NCBI GenBank assembly: GCA_022495005.1
Contig: JAGYXB010000070.1
Location: 124,001-188,000, forward strand
Direction: 5' to 3'
From: Rhyacophila brunnea
Lineage: Eukaryota; Arthropoda; Insecta; Trichoptera; Rhyacophilidae
DNA length: 64,000 bases
The position numbers and the translations under genes were made by a program. Positions 37,230 through 49,889 of this stretch are shown one piece after another. Position 1 is the stretch's first letter. The number at the start of each line of letters is the position of its first letter. A model generated the notes under the pieces. The model did no database searches, was not told where the DNA came from, and saw nothing but the letters and a program-made list of their open reading frames with translations.

Positions 37230-39468
37230 GGGTGAATCACATAGCTATTGGCCGGTTGAGGATTTTTTTTACTTTGGCTGGTTATAACTTTCTTGATATT
37301 TAACATTTTTGAAATTTCAGAATGGAATTGTACTGATAAATGCTTTGCGTTTTCATTTTATTTAACACATACTTCATTACTTTGCCCATTTCTTGATTAT
37401 TACGGTTTATCTAGATGGAGAGCAAAAATACAGTAATTGGCCACTTTTTTATAGCTATTGGCCCCCCCTTTTTATAGTAATTGGCCACTTCAAATCTGAT
37501 CAAAATGTGTGTTTAAAAGTGCTAACACAACCTTTGATTATTAACAATTCAGAGTAAATAAAGAAAACCATGACAATTTTATAGAAAAAATATATTAAAT
37601 TGAAAAAAAACACGGATGAAATATGAAAAAAGACAAAAAAATTATATGGTCAGTAATTAATAAAAAAATCTAGTTTTTAGTAATCTTTATTACGAAACAA
37701 GTTAAGCATCTCTTCTGTATCCATCAAGTCAGAATCTTCCGATAGATTCTCTCTGGTCGATATGTCCAAATCATGGCAGATACATCACTTGGTACCACAT
37801 AACACAAGTGTCTAATTTTGGGGCATGTTCTTTGTGACGTAATAAAATATTGCCACAATTGATAGAAAACGTTTGAAATTTTGGAGCTTTTTTCACCGCC
37901 TATCTGATGTGTATCATTCTCAAATTGTTGTATTCTCTCTTCACCAGCAACCTCTTTGAAAAAATCAAAGGGTATAGTTTTGACTTTATTTATATATCAA
38001 TGTTAGAATTTTGGTTAGTTAAAATTCGTTTTGCTAATCATTTTGTATAATCAACAGCGTTTGCATTGAAAGGAAAGAGACCACATGCCCTGAAACCATT
38101 AATTAGATTTTCCGGCTTAATTTTATCAACAAATTGTTTGAAAAAAAATTGTTTTTGGAGACCACTCATGGACAGCCTTCTTCCACATTTTTCACCGGTC
38201 CAAAAACTGACACATCTGCTAGTTGAAGTATTCTCGTTGCATTACGATATAATGCAATTACGTCGATTTGCAATGTGTTACATAATATTACACTTAATTC
38301 GTACGACATTTGCGTTTTGTGTACATCGACGAATAAAATGACTGGAATCTGGAACTGGCAATCGAGTGTCGTCATATTTTGCTGATAATGTAAATAATAC
38401 AAAAATGCGTTCTTTTGTCTTTCCTTTACCAATTGCATACATGTGAACTTGCTTCATTCGTTCTTTCGACTATTTGGATGACATTTTAAAACAAGATTAC
38501 AACCAACATATATATCCCTGGCTAATTATAGTAAAAAGGGTTCGGTCGTGGATTTTTCATTTAAAAAGTTGCACGCTATTCACAATATCGTCTTTTTTCT
38601 GGGAAATCCTTTGTTTTCCAGGTCGAATATATTAAAATCCTTTCTACAAGATCACATTCTTCTTCTTCTTTGGTTAAGTATAGATGGGGTCCATATTCAG
38701 CTCGAATTGTAGAAATTTTCATTTTGAATCACAAAGTAGCTCGAGGAATGCAATATTTTTTCGCTGTAGCTCACAGATATATTATCTTTAATTTCTTCAT
38801 GAGCTTTATCTAACTGCTGGCTGCTATATAGGGTTTTTTTGACATCATGTACAATCTGCAAAAAAAATACAGTAGTTGGCATATGACGAACATAGTAATT
38901 GGCCACCCGGCTAATAACTGTTCATTGGTGTCACAATTACACGAAAAAAATATGTACCAGCTAATTTTCATAGCTCTATCAGAATATGTAAAAAAATCGT
39001 ATATATTTTTATTTTTCTAAAACACAGTTATGGGCATAATTGGCCAACTACTGTAAAACACGCTTTTTCAGATACAGTTATTAGCCACCCTTGAAAAGTG
39101 ACGTTAATTGCTGCAAATGTGAAAAACAATTAGATCCATGGTTTCCATGTAATGCAGGTCAATAGAATATCTTGTAAAAAACACACATATATGCTGGGAT
39201 ATAGAGTTTTTTTTAAGTATTTCAAAAGCAGCTTACCTTAAGGATTTCTTAAGAAATGACACACAAATTCACAGACTTTCAGGTTTGACAGCCAAGAAGA
39301 CACTAGCACCTTTTGGTGGTAACTTCCGAAATATGGCATACTAAGAAGAGGAGGGGGGAGCTATACATGGCGACAAATGTGAGAAAAGGATGGCTAACAC
39401 CTTATTTTATCAACTAGAAGTTGAAATGGCCAATTACTATAACATGGCCAATTACTATATCAGTCACC
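37230..39468 (-). mobile_element. pogo-like (Tc1/mariner superfamily) DNA transposon, defective
   Basis: Bounded by TA on both sides (37228-37229 and 39469-39470), with imperfect inverted ends: left GGGTGAATCACATAG, right (inverted) GGTGACTGATATAG, each followed by an ATTGGCC word (18 of 23 positions match). Inside is a broken transposase on minus with the domain order of pogo/Tigger proteins. About ten copies of ATAG(T/C)(A/T)ATTGGCCA, in either orientation, lie mainly near the two ends: 37241, 37431, 37451, 37474, 38870, 38892, 39034, 39074, 39429 and 39445. These are candidate transposase-binding sites (inference). Confidence 0.83.
37677..38850 (-). pseudogene. pogo/Tigger-like transposase pseudogene
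   Basis: Read on minus from about 38850. A psq-type helix-turn-helix comes first (QQLDKAHEEIKDN, then after a frameshift ATAKKYCIPRATL and a stop). A CENPB-type DNA-binding domain follows (EYGPHLYLTKEEEE, then FLNEKSTTEPF and a PG motif, with frameshifts). The DDE domain is cut: after YAIGKGKTKERI the first part is missing, and it resumes at PVILFVDVHKTQ, where FVD carries the second acidic residue. It then runs through ALYRNATRILQLADVSVFGP, whose D is the third. A frameshift near 38190 leads to KMWKKAVHEWSP, then LINGFRACGLFPFNANAVDY, hallmarks of the C-terminal region. A tail reading SEDSDLMDTEEMLNLF ends at a stop at 37677. A pyrimidine-rich TTTTTTTTGCAG on minus near 38855 could be the acceptor of a lost 5' intron. 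The gene would have cut and pasted the element; it is now inactive. Confidence 0.85.
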
Positions 39469-39470
39469 TA

Positions 39471-40364
39471 CTACGAATAATATTATGGTTTGCATTAAAA
39501 TATTTAAAAAAAAATAATCAGAATTAATAAACCATTCATACGCCGTGTTGCAACTGATTAGATTTGTATAAAACTACTGATTAGAGGTGATCAAAATAAG
39601 TACATAATGAAACGAATATACCTCATAATATATTCTTATATATTATTTTTTTCCGCAGTAATTGATACAGAATATCATATAATTTTATTATGAACTAAAC
39701 CGTTCCACTTCATAGAACCGTTAGCCACTACCGATTTTTTTTTATCTCGTTGGTATTATTGATGGCCAATTTGATTCATTCTCTGTGGTTAATGATTCAA
39801 ATACGTATCATTATTAAAAGAAGTGAATTATATAAACTTTCATACTTGTCATTATTTTAATTTCACTCTATCAATTTATTTGATTTGTTAAGTAAAAAAA
39901 AAACTCTGAACGAGTTCGCTGCTGGATTATTTATAGTCTACAAGAAAATTTTTGATATATTTATAATTTATTTTCTGTAAAGATTGACAGAAAAAACTTA
40001 TTGGTGGTTTATTTAAACATTTTTTTATCGTTTATACAAAATACTATTGATTTTAATGAAGGTAAAACAATATTGGTGTCATCGTCGATTTAATCATCAA
40101 TTTGATTTCTATCAATGTCTATAAATATAAAATTCTATCGAATTTTATACATTTTTAATGCAGGCAAACGGTATACTTATTACTCGTTTATATTATGATT
40201 ACATACTAAAACAACTTTTTAAATTATATTTATATAATAATACAGATAATGAACTAATCATAAGAAACCTCAAGTTTTTTATAGTTTTTACTAATGATAT
40301 GAAAAAATATTTCATGTCCGATTAATCGGTTTTCCACATTTTGTGGAGATATTAATATACACAT
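39471..40364. other. AT-rich non-coding stretch
   Basis: No supported feature. Confidence 0.5.
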
Positions 40365-40600
40365 AGATAATATAAAAGCGTCGGCATATTATGTCATTGG
40401 TCCCAGGCTCGAATCCTGGGTCTGACAAGTTCACATATTGTTTTTCAATTTGTGTTTGAGTCATAGTATGGACCTAATAGGTTGAGCAAGTGGCTAACAT
40501 CCATTTCTCGTAAAGACAAAATCTGTTAATACAACCTCCACTCGTGGAGACCCATATTATCCTCTTAGGGTCGAACATGGTTCAAGTAGTAGTAGATATG
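40365..40600 (+). mobile_element. tRNA-derived SINE (family A)
   Basis: The T-arm-like CCCAGGCTCGAATCCTGGG (40401-40419) contains a box B with a perfect 5-bp closing stem. The body TTTTTCAATTTGTGTTTGAG follows, then ACAACCTCCACTCGTGGAGA. The body is shared with 4850-5022 (minus) and 62255-62520 (plus). Upstream box A is weak (AAAAGCGTCGGCATATT). Confidence 0.7.
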
Positions 40601-42164
40601 AAAGTATGAATTTATGTTACTCGTTCATATCTTATGAGCATGTAGGTAATATACAGAGGTGGTTGTCATTAATTTTCTTTACTGTTAATACGATTTACTT
40701 GATAGCAGGCCATACATATTACATAGTCTGTAAATAAATAACGATGCAATAATTATTGAGATTTAAAATGTCTAAGAATCCGGTCTTTATTAATTTAGTT
40801 AAATATTAAAATCCGAAAATTACATATTTTAAATAATAACTGTGTTTTATTAAAATCGTGTTTAGATAAATATAGAGGTGGTTAATAGTAAAATTATATA
40901 TACCTACTATCATACGATTTCATAATAATATGCTTATAGTTAGTTAACTAGGTACCTAATTAATTTTATTCTACCTACTCAGTACTTATAAATTAATATA
41001 TTTTTTTGTATAGTTACGATAATATAAAAATTAAATAAAATAATGTTCATTCCTATCTATATGAGATAATACTTATATTTATTTCAATTCACCTGCACAT
41101 TAAAGTTTATTAAATATTTTAAGATGATATTTTATTAATAATTTCATAATTATTAATTATTTAAAGACGATTTCTATTTTATTTTTATGAAGCAATTATT
41201 AGTATGAATTATCTAATGAAACGTGCTCGAGGTATACATTAAAACAACATAACATTACTAAAAAAAAACATTTTCCACGATTTATAAATTTTATGATAGT
41301 GCTCCGTGTCAGGTCCAAGTTCAATGCATACATTTTCATAGTTGGCCAAGTTGTGATATATTTATTCACAGTTTACGAAAACTGATCTATACGAATAATT
41401 ATTACTACTCGATGACGGTGTATTACTTTGTATGGAATTTTGAAGCATTTATGTAGCAATAATATGTAATGAATAATAATTATTATTGAATACAGTGCTC
41501 TCTTTTCATGAATTTTCTTATCAAATAATCGTCGTTTGATAATGTTTTCGCTTCCGTAACGTCAACAGGTTTGTTTTACACATTTAAAGATCGATTCAAA
41601 TAATATGAGCGATATCGCTAATAAAATTGCATTTAAATAAATAAATTTCGTCAATACTACACATGTAGTCAGCTTGTCTAAGGAAATATAACCATATATT
41701 CTCATAGTTTTCATATTTATCGAATATATGTTCATTGATGCTCGTATTATACTCTTATATGTATCAGAGTTCATACATTGTAAGGTACGATTAATAACGA
41801 GCTCATATACAGTTTGCTGCCTCCAGACATCGCAAGCAATTATTTTTCAACTCATCCATTATATATTATTATAATACACTCCTGTACGATAATCGCGATC
41901 TGAAATATAAACAAAAAAAAATATTCTCACGCAGATTTATGCCGATTTTTAAGTTGAAACCATAGGTAACATTTTATATTCCGCCAGTTTTTGTTTACTA
42001 ATTATAATACTGTAAAGAAAATATGCATATTTTCCAAAATGTAAAGATTTTTTGGCATTTTAACTCTCACTAAAATATACCTATACAATGTGTACTTCAG
42101 TGTCAGTGTGTCATATATATGTTTTTGGAGAAAAATATTAGTTAAATTGGTACGGATTTTGTAA
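40601..42164. other. AT-rich non-coding stretch
   Basis: No supported feature. Open frames such as 41562-41774 minus have no recognisable motif. Confidence 0.5.
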
Positions 42165-42465
42165 CTAAAGTATCAGTGGGTTTATTTTATACAGAAAGCG
42201 GCTATCGACGGTAGTTTATCATATGTATGTATTGAGGCGGTTAATTGTAACAATAAGTTAAACCGTATAAACTGTTAAAAAGTGCTATGCTTTAACAGTA
42301 AAGTTCCCCTCTTGAATGTATTAACTTTTAGAGCGAGACATACAGTTTTGACAGCTTAGACGGCTAACTTATTGTAACATTTATAATACCTCAATATATA
42401 AATATGATAAATCACCGTCGATAGGGGCCTTGTGTTTTAAAATATACCCACAAATGTTTCAGGGC
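42165..42465. mobile_element. MITE with long imperfect inverted repeats
   Basis: The inner parts of the arms match well: CTATCGACGGTAGTTTATCA with TATTGAGG and CAATAAGTT on the left, against inverted CTATCGACGGTGATTTATCA with TATTGAGG and CAATAAGTT on the right. Similarity continues outward more weakly (GTGGGTTTATTTTA against GTGGGTATATTTTA). Arms are about 90 bp in a 300-bp unit. No clear target duplication. Confidence 0.72.
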
Positions 42466-43954
42466 CTATTTACTTTTTGAGTCTATTCATATTAGAAAAA
42501 TGAAATCCCTAAAACCAAAAATCCGAAAGTACATTGACATCTAGTGACTAAAAATCTTGAATTGCGTTTTCCCGAAAATGTTATTTTTTTTACATAAGAC
42601 CACTTATGGATATTGGCTGTACCTACATGAAAACACCTTCGATGAGTAAATCATTTTAATAGTACGTAATAGTTGTAATAAGTACTTAAATAAATAATGA
42701 ACACTTGATTTGGTTAGTTATTTTATTTTAGGACAATTTTCAAAATTTTAATTATTGGATTGTATGTACATAATATAAAAAAATGTGTAAATATTACTAA
42801 GACGTGATTGTTATTTATTTTTATATACCTAGGTGATTATTTTTGTATGATAACACGTAAATTATTGATACTAAAACTAACTAACTGGTTTTAATTTAGG
42901 TAGATACCAATATTACTAAACATACGATGATATAGGAAATATTTATTAATAATATCATGCCGCATTGCACAATTTACCGTTTGATTTTATCTTCAATTTA
43001 CCTTTAACTAGAGATTATTTTTGAAAAAAAAAATATCTACTTGAACAGGTCGCGTAACTCACTGTATTATCAATTCACGAATGGTGATTTATATATCGAA
43101 TTGTGAAGATACATTAAGTGTAGGTACATAATTGATAATGTTATTTTATATGTGAAACACACTCATAATAATATGTGAGTAGGAACCTACATAATTGTAT
43201 ATGGATTAGGGCGTTTGGGCTACCCGGATGGCAACTAATAATCGAATACAATATTTAAAATCAATTCTTATATAATATTATCGGATATATAGATTTTCTG
43301 AAACTAAAATAAACTTTCTTGGTAGTAAGTTAAAATTTTTAATTTATTATCATGTGACTCTAAAATAGCAGTGGCGCGTTAGATGACGTAAAGGGTCAAC
43401 GCAGTTACTGATCACATTAAAATAACATTGGATATGTTGGTATAATTTAATAATTGAATGACTGATTTGAACTGTTTTGCGGCTCCATTTTAAATCATCA
43501 GACGAGTCGATTGCCTCAAATAAAATCGCCGATGTAAAATGTTCTTGATATTTAAAAAATCTAAATATTGTGATTGTCTAAATTCCCCGTTGAAATTTTC
43601 ATGGTTTCAAAATAGTTTACCACCGTTTTTTTCAATTTGTAAACTTAAAAAAAAACATAAAATTCAAACATAATTTGAAAACTCCTCAGAGATATAATAA
43701 ATATATATCGAGACCGATTATATGTTGGCCATGACAATAAATTACGAATTACGATGGTACCTAGTGGTAGTTATCTATTATCTTCAAATAGAATGCGATA
43801 ACTTGTTGCATAAGTATTTCCATCAAATATAACTATTTATTTCAATATGCAACAATCATCATTTTCGACATATAGTTTATCACACAAAACAGATTAATAA
43901 ATAGAATTCCAATAGGCTATATCCCAATACAGTAAATTTGGAGGGTTTTGTATG
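42466..43954. other. AT-rich non-coding stretch
   Basis: No supported feature. Confidence 0.5.
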
Positions 43955-44160
43955 TGTTAGTGTCCTTATTCCCAATTCACCAATATTCAATGAGCGTCAT
44001 TGTATTAACCTAGAGCATTTCTCAGTATTCGACGTATGACGTATTCTTAACACGTGCTTAAGTTTGTCCCGTATTATTCCACACTCGAGATCGGTTACCT
44101 GCTTCTCCACACCCGTTAGGTATTTCAGTTCCCATTATTTCTGAGTTACATGGTTTACCA
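43955..44160 (-). repeat. Dispersed repeat, copy 2
   Basis: The reverse complement matches 7734-7925 from AACTCAGAAATAATGGGAA through GAAATACCTAACGGGT, GATCTCGAGT and CATACGTCGAATACTGA to GACGCTCATTGAATATTGGT. Identity is visibly high with a few indels. Similarity stops on the left at AACTCAG in both copies, marking a real element edge. Confidence 0.72.
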
Positions 44161-47100
44161 TATCTATTGCATTTGAAGTATTGCAATATCTAGAACTGCG
44201 ATCGGAGTTTACATGTCCGTGTCACGGCCTGACTATGATTATAGTAGGTCTTAGATATATATATCAAATCTTGTGAATTATTCGCTGAAAAGAAAAATAA
44301 TAAAATCTATTATATAAAATTCTGTTAAAATGACATGTTTTAATCAAATACTTTAACACAGCACTCACATATTAAAATTATTCTACATTGTTTATTGAAG
44401 TTGATATTAAATAACTGAACTTCACATATTTATAAGGCTTATGAAATATGCCTACTTCAAAGATTAAAAATATTTTGACTTCTCAGTTTTATCACCTTAA
44501 TTAATCCACTGATTGGATTCACGCAAAGGTGCGTAATTATTTTTTATTAATTATGCAAATTTATGTAACGAATCTCCCAGCAATAATAATTATTACTAAA
44601 ACGTGGTTTTTAAACATATGCCCTTCACCAGTAATCGATAATATTAAAACACATGATTTTCGAGCATTAATGGTAATTTCTTTTAAGAATCGACCAAGTA
44701 TTAAAAAAACAAAAAAAATACAATGTGTCTAAAATATTAAAGTCGAATATAATAATAATAATAAACGTCCGGGGAAAATATGGTAATCTAAGTATTCAAA
44801 GCTTGGTTATTATAATATAAAATATATATTATGAAAAGTCTTTTTAATGACGCGTTGTATGGTAGTTAAGATAAGTAGTGGATATTGGGATGGTTGATTT
44901 GATATTTCGCAAGACATCTTCAAGAACCTGTTGACTGGTATTTTAATGCTTAATTGATTGACAAGAAAACTATACATTGATAAGAAACATCGCCAAAATT
45001 CTATTAATCGCAACACCGCATATTTCACATTTAACGATAATGGAAAGTGAAGATTAAAATGGCTACCTGTTTTTATAAATACATTGTCATCGTAAAAATA
45101 TATATGCGAAAATCTTTTGTATTTATATTAATCGCAATGGTATTACGTATTATACCTGGAACTTTGAATTAGTAGTTTGAACGTAGTTTTGAACGATGTA
45201 TTTTGCAGTAAAAATATTTCATTCGTCTTGAAAAATTAATATACAGTTTTTTTAGAATTAATCCTTTGATTACTAATAAATTCTCCATCGACTTGTAAAA
45301 TACTAGATTGTACAGCATGATATAAACGTAAAAAGATTTTGGTTTATATAATAACAGCACAATACAATAATTTAGTAATGGACCATACTTAAGTAATATA
45401 TACATTATTTAAGTAATATATATCGGATTTTTTTACATCAATTACTACATTGGAATGTTGCTTCTATTTATATGTGTTGAAATATATTATTTTTTTGACT
45501 AATGATGTTTAAACCTATTGTCTATTATCTTTTATATTATAGAAAAGCTACATTAAAAGCACATACATCTTCAAAGCTTACATTTCTTTTGTCCGATAAA
45601 CTACCGGATCTGGAGTAATACATTGTACGAAAGGAGAGCGTTCAATTATATGATAAACATTATTATCCATTTTTTTTTTAATTTCCTCTATTTTAACAAT
45701 GTATGAAATTGATAATTTCACGCAATCGAACGTGTCGCTTGCTAATGATGGCGTTTGTATTTTTTCATTTCATTGCTATTTCACTAAGCCACCCCCCTTA
45801 AAAACAAAACTGTAATTAAAAATTGTATACCCTTAATGTTAATCAATTTGACTTTATGGTTTCTGTTGTGAATAAGCTCAAAAAGTGAATTCAAAATCGA
45901 AGAAGGCACACTGACTGAGGTGCAGATATCATGATAGTGTCTATTACGAAATACGTGAACATTTAAGTTATTTGATTGAGATTTAAACGTAAGTACAATG
46001 ATACTAGAGTAGAGTTTTTAAAAGTGTTTAAAATACAATTACCTACAACACCTATTACTGTCAATTATTGCAAGTATGTTTTATAAAAAAATCCATTTAC
46101 AGGTGTATTAGTAATAATAGTAATCAAATTCATATTATGAATGTCGTAAACTCATTTTTTTTTGTTTTTATCATATTTAATTACTATTATACCAATTTAC
46201 ACATTTTTTTTAAATAGAGCTGTTAATTATGTATGTAAGTACGTACGGCTAAGTTATTTCTCTATACTTGTTCGCAGTTCGAAGTATCTGGACGAAAATT
46301 AAATGAATGAATCGAAATCCGCTGACAATGCAGCAGTCATCTAGTGCGGGGTCATCTTTATATAAGACTCTCGCGGTTAATTTATCTAATCTTGCGACGT
46401 CTCAAAGAAAAAAATAATCATTTGACAGTAATTGCCATAGTTTTCGTTTCTCACATAGTCGTGCGTGCCTAAATGACGGAGAATTTGTCTTTTGGTCAGT
46501 GGTGTACTTGCTCACCGGGTCAAGGCGCGATAATAGTACTGTCATTCATTATATTGTTTAAAACATCAAAATTTATAGTAATTTACAGCATTGACGCCTG
46601 AAAAAAATCAACCCACTTTACAGTAATCGTATGACGGTGTGATGCTACAAATTACATTTTCAATAAATGTGAGGTAATTAGCTTTAAAGTTTTGTCTTTA
46701 GTCGTAAACAACAAAAAGTTTCTACTGTACCTAGTGGAAGTCATCTGAGTTTTTTGTTTATAACATTTTATATGGATTTTAGAAGGTCTTTAGTATAATT
46801 TAATTGGTAGCTATATAACAATTAATATTATATGCATTGACAGCGTTGAAACATGGCAGTATAAATAATACGATGGCTTTGTCGTTTCAGTGTATTACAT
46901 GGTCTAGATTTTTTGTGATTATTCATGTAAATGTATACGATTATTTTTCGCTCGTGACACATATTCAAGGACATTTTATGCACGTGAAGCTTGCTACAGT
47001 TAATCTGCAATGCGAAAAGCTAATTTAATCACAAACCTTTGTAAAGTTTTTACATCTTCACATCCTTATATTAAGTCTCCGTTTCTATAGACTTACTTTA

Positions 47101-49889
47101 GACATTTATAAAACCTTTTTTAACATGTTTGATAAGAAATCTACGCAAAAAATGCCAATTTAAAATGCTATTTAACTAACAAAATGTATAAAACGTAGTG
47201 GGATACTATTATAAAAATGTGATGTAATTAATATTTTTTAAATCTATTAGTACCTACTTATATATAGATATAATTTTTAAATTGAATTTTATAAAAAATG
47301 AAAATGTATTTAAAGTATTAAATTTAATTAAGTATTTAAAGGTCAATAAGAAAATTATTATTAATATTAAGTAATAGCAGTTCGAAAAAGTCGAAATAAA
47401 TAAAAAAATGTTTCATCTCACGTCAAATTTAATAACTCATCGCATAGGTAGTACAAATAAGGAAATCGTATGTGTGCTTTTGAGTATTTGTGAGAGTAAA
47501 ATTTCTAGGAATATTACTAAAATCGATTATGACCCTACGAAAAATAAGACGTGGGAAGTTTTCTATTCAACTATCCTCGTCAAAATTTTTGGTACGCTAC
47601 TGCCTTAAAAGTATACACTAATCCCAGTTGAGTGGACATACTTAGTAGAGCGAATAAGTCTTTTGACTCGAAGATTCGGTCTCTCACAAATCCACAAAGA
47701 TGGATCAATGAGTCACGACCGAGTCAAATCAATCGTTACAAACAATAAACGATACCGCACTATCGATGATTTTTTTATGTCGCCATTTATTCACAATTAT
47801 GTCAAATGTTTTTTCGGAAACACTTTTCGGCAACCGGAAAAGTTTTAACTGAATGATAGATGACCGTACGTTCTAGATTCTAGATATTATCCATCGGTTC
47901 CGGTAGTCTTCTTTGAATATTATAAAAAAATTGAAATTCGATATAGTGTAAAATATCAATAAATTATTAATAATGAAATGAACTGTACTTATAATATTCC
48001 ATTCAACCTTCAAATACCACAGTTTTGTATTGGTTAAAATTTTCTTATTGTAATTACCTCTATCAAAAATAAATATTTATAAAGCTTCGTGACACTAATA
48101 GTAACTATAATAAGAATACATTATTAATAATCTAAATGAAGTTTTTTCTTTTATTTAGTAAGTACATGGTATTTTTATAAAAAGTAGCGTTTAATAACGT
48201 ATTTTGAAAAATTCTCTTTAGAAATGATTCATGTAAAAAGCAGTTTTCTTTTCATACTTTTTACGCGCACGACTGGTTGAGATGTTTAACTAAATAAATA
48301 ACAACAAACTAATATTATAAATATACCGTTGTGTTAAATGTATTTGATAATGGAGTATTTAAACCTTCTTCATTTAAGCTTGTATATAATTTGTATAATA
48401 ATAAGTATATCCTTCGACGATTATTGATAACGCAACTTAAATTCATTTGTATAGAAAATCACTCAGTTAAAGATAGTTTCTTGGAATTCACAATAAACAT
48501 GATGTATTGAATTTGTTTTATATCTATATAGTATTGAATTGTGATCCGTTGACTACAGCTTTAACATGCATCATATATATATATAATAAATATATTTATT
48601 ATATTATTATATACGTTTTTCACGTCGATCGCGGAATGAATTTTGTTGATGTAAGAATGTAAAATGTGTATACGCTCAGTTGTAATAGAATAATATGATT
48701 TCATTAATATTTTGAAGGGTTAGTAGTATTAACATCTCCCAGTTTTATTTCTTTAACAAGCTTCCGTGGAAGTAATTTTCAAATTAACCATGATTAAACC
48801 TGAATGACCTAGTCGTATCACTTAAATTCGTATTGCAGAAGTGAAAGAAAGCAATCGCGTGAATCACCGCGCTTTTAACTGAGGCGTAGTTTACTTTTAT
48901 TATTGCATAGTAGGCTCTTTGTATAGTATGATAATAAATGAGTGTGAAGATTTCCTTTAAGAAAACCAAAACTTATCATTTTCACGAGACGAATGGGAAT
49001 TTGAGTACATATTTTTTGAGATTGTGAAATACAAGTGTTGTTGTTTAATTTACAAAGTCTCAATGCCGCTAGCCAAATATAATACGATTGTTCAAGTTGA
49101 ACAATGACAATATGAGAACTATAAGTTTTGATACTGGATAGTAAGTAGATCAATGCCTACTCGAAGTTGGACTTGCCTGGTATACCGTCCGGGGAATTCA
49201 GCAGATTAAAACAAATTTACCTCTGTTGTTGCTGATTTATTGTTTGAGAGATTTAATTTCTCAGGGGGCACAACTGCAGTCATGCACATTAGAATCTCAT
49301 AAACCGAAGGTATTTAGTATTCTGTTTCGGACGAAAGTACGCATTCCCATTAACCACTTGTCATGCGCGCTGCCATGTGAGAACTCTGTAGACATAGTCA
49401 TATTTACGATAGGTGAGATTCTGTAGTTATCGATTATATCGACAAAAGTCACCATCATCTTTACGTAAGTATATATTAATATGAAAATGATTCTTATGTT
49501 ACGATAAGAAGTTACTACTATAATAGGATTTGCAACCTCGATACAGGGGTTAGTTCCTTCATAACCTAGTACAGATAGCAAACAGATAATATACCAATTG
49601 CATTGATTAGCTATGTGATGAATCAAAACATCACAACATTTACAACGACGTGTTACGAAATTCTCAACCTCTACGATTCTCAGATTTGGCCAAACTATTT
49701 CATAGCATCTCTGTATATAAATACTTTATCTGATTATTTACTACATCTATGTTTATAATAATATATTAAAAAATATATTAGTAGCGAAAATTATAAGAAT
49801 AATGCCGTTTGTCTTCTAACCTTCATGGTATTACAAGATCGGAAAGGTGTGTAAAGTTAATAACTTATTTTTTACTAAATTATCAATTA
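44161..49889. other. Long non-coding stretch
   Basis: No gene or bounded repeat found. A tandem AAGTAATATATA pair lies near 45393-45422. About 46340-46510 has a TATA-like TTATATAAG, a CpG-richer tract and a TCAGT initiator-like word. These could belong to a promoter but do not lead into any recognisable first exon. Frames open for about 60-110 codons (for example 49297-49626 minus) are not recognisable. Confidence 0.45.

Noticed and set aside
40401..40419. Intact tRNA T-arm as evidence of a tRNA gene
   Set aside because: Only the T-arm is well formed; the D-arm and acceptor are missing and the sequence runs into the shared SINE body.
46340..46510. TATA plus initiator promoter
   Set aside because: TTATATAAG is common in such AT-rich DNA, the TCAGT word lies too far from it, and no exon follows.
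49297..49626. 109-codon minus-strand frame as a membrane protein gene
   Set aside because: Hydrophobic Ile/Val/Tyr composition is what AT-rich DNA gives by chance; no motif, no splice context, no supporting neighbour.
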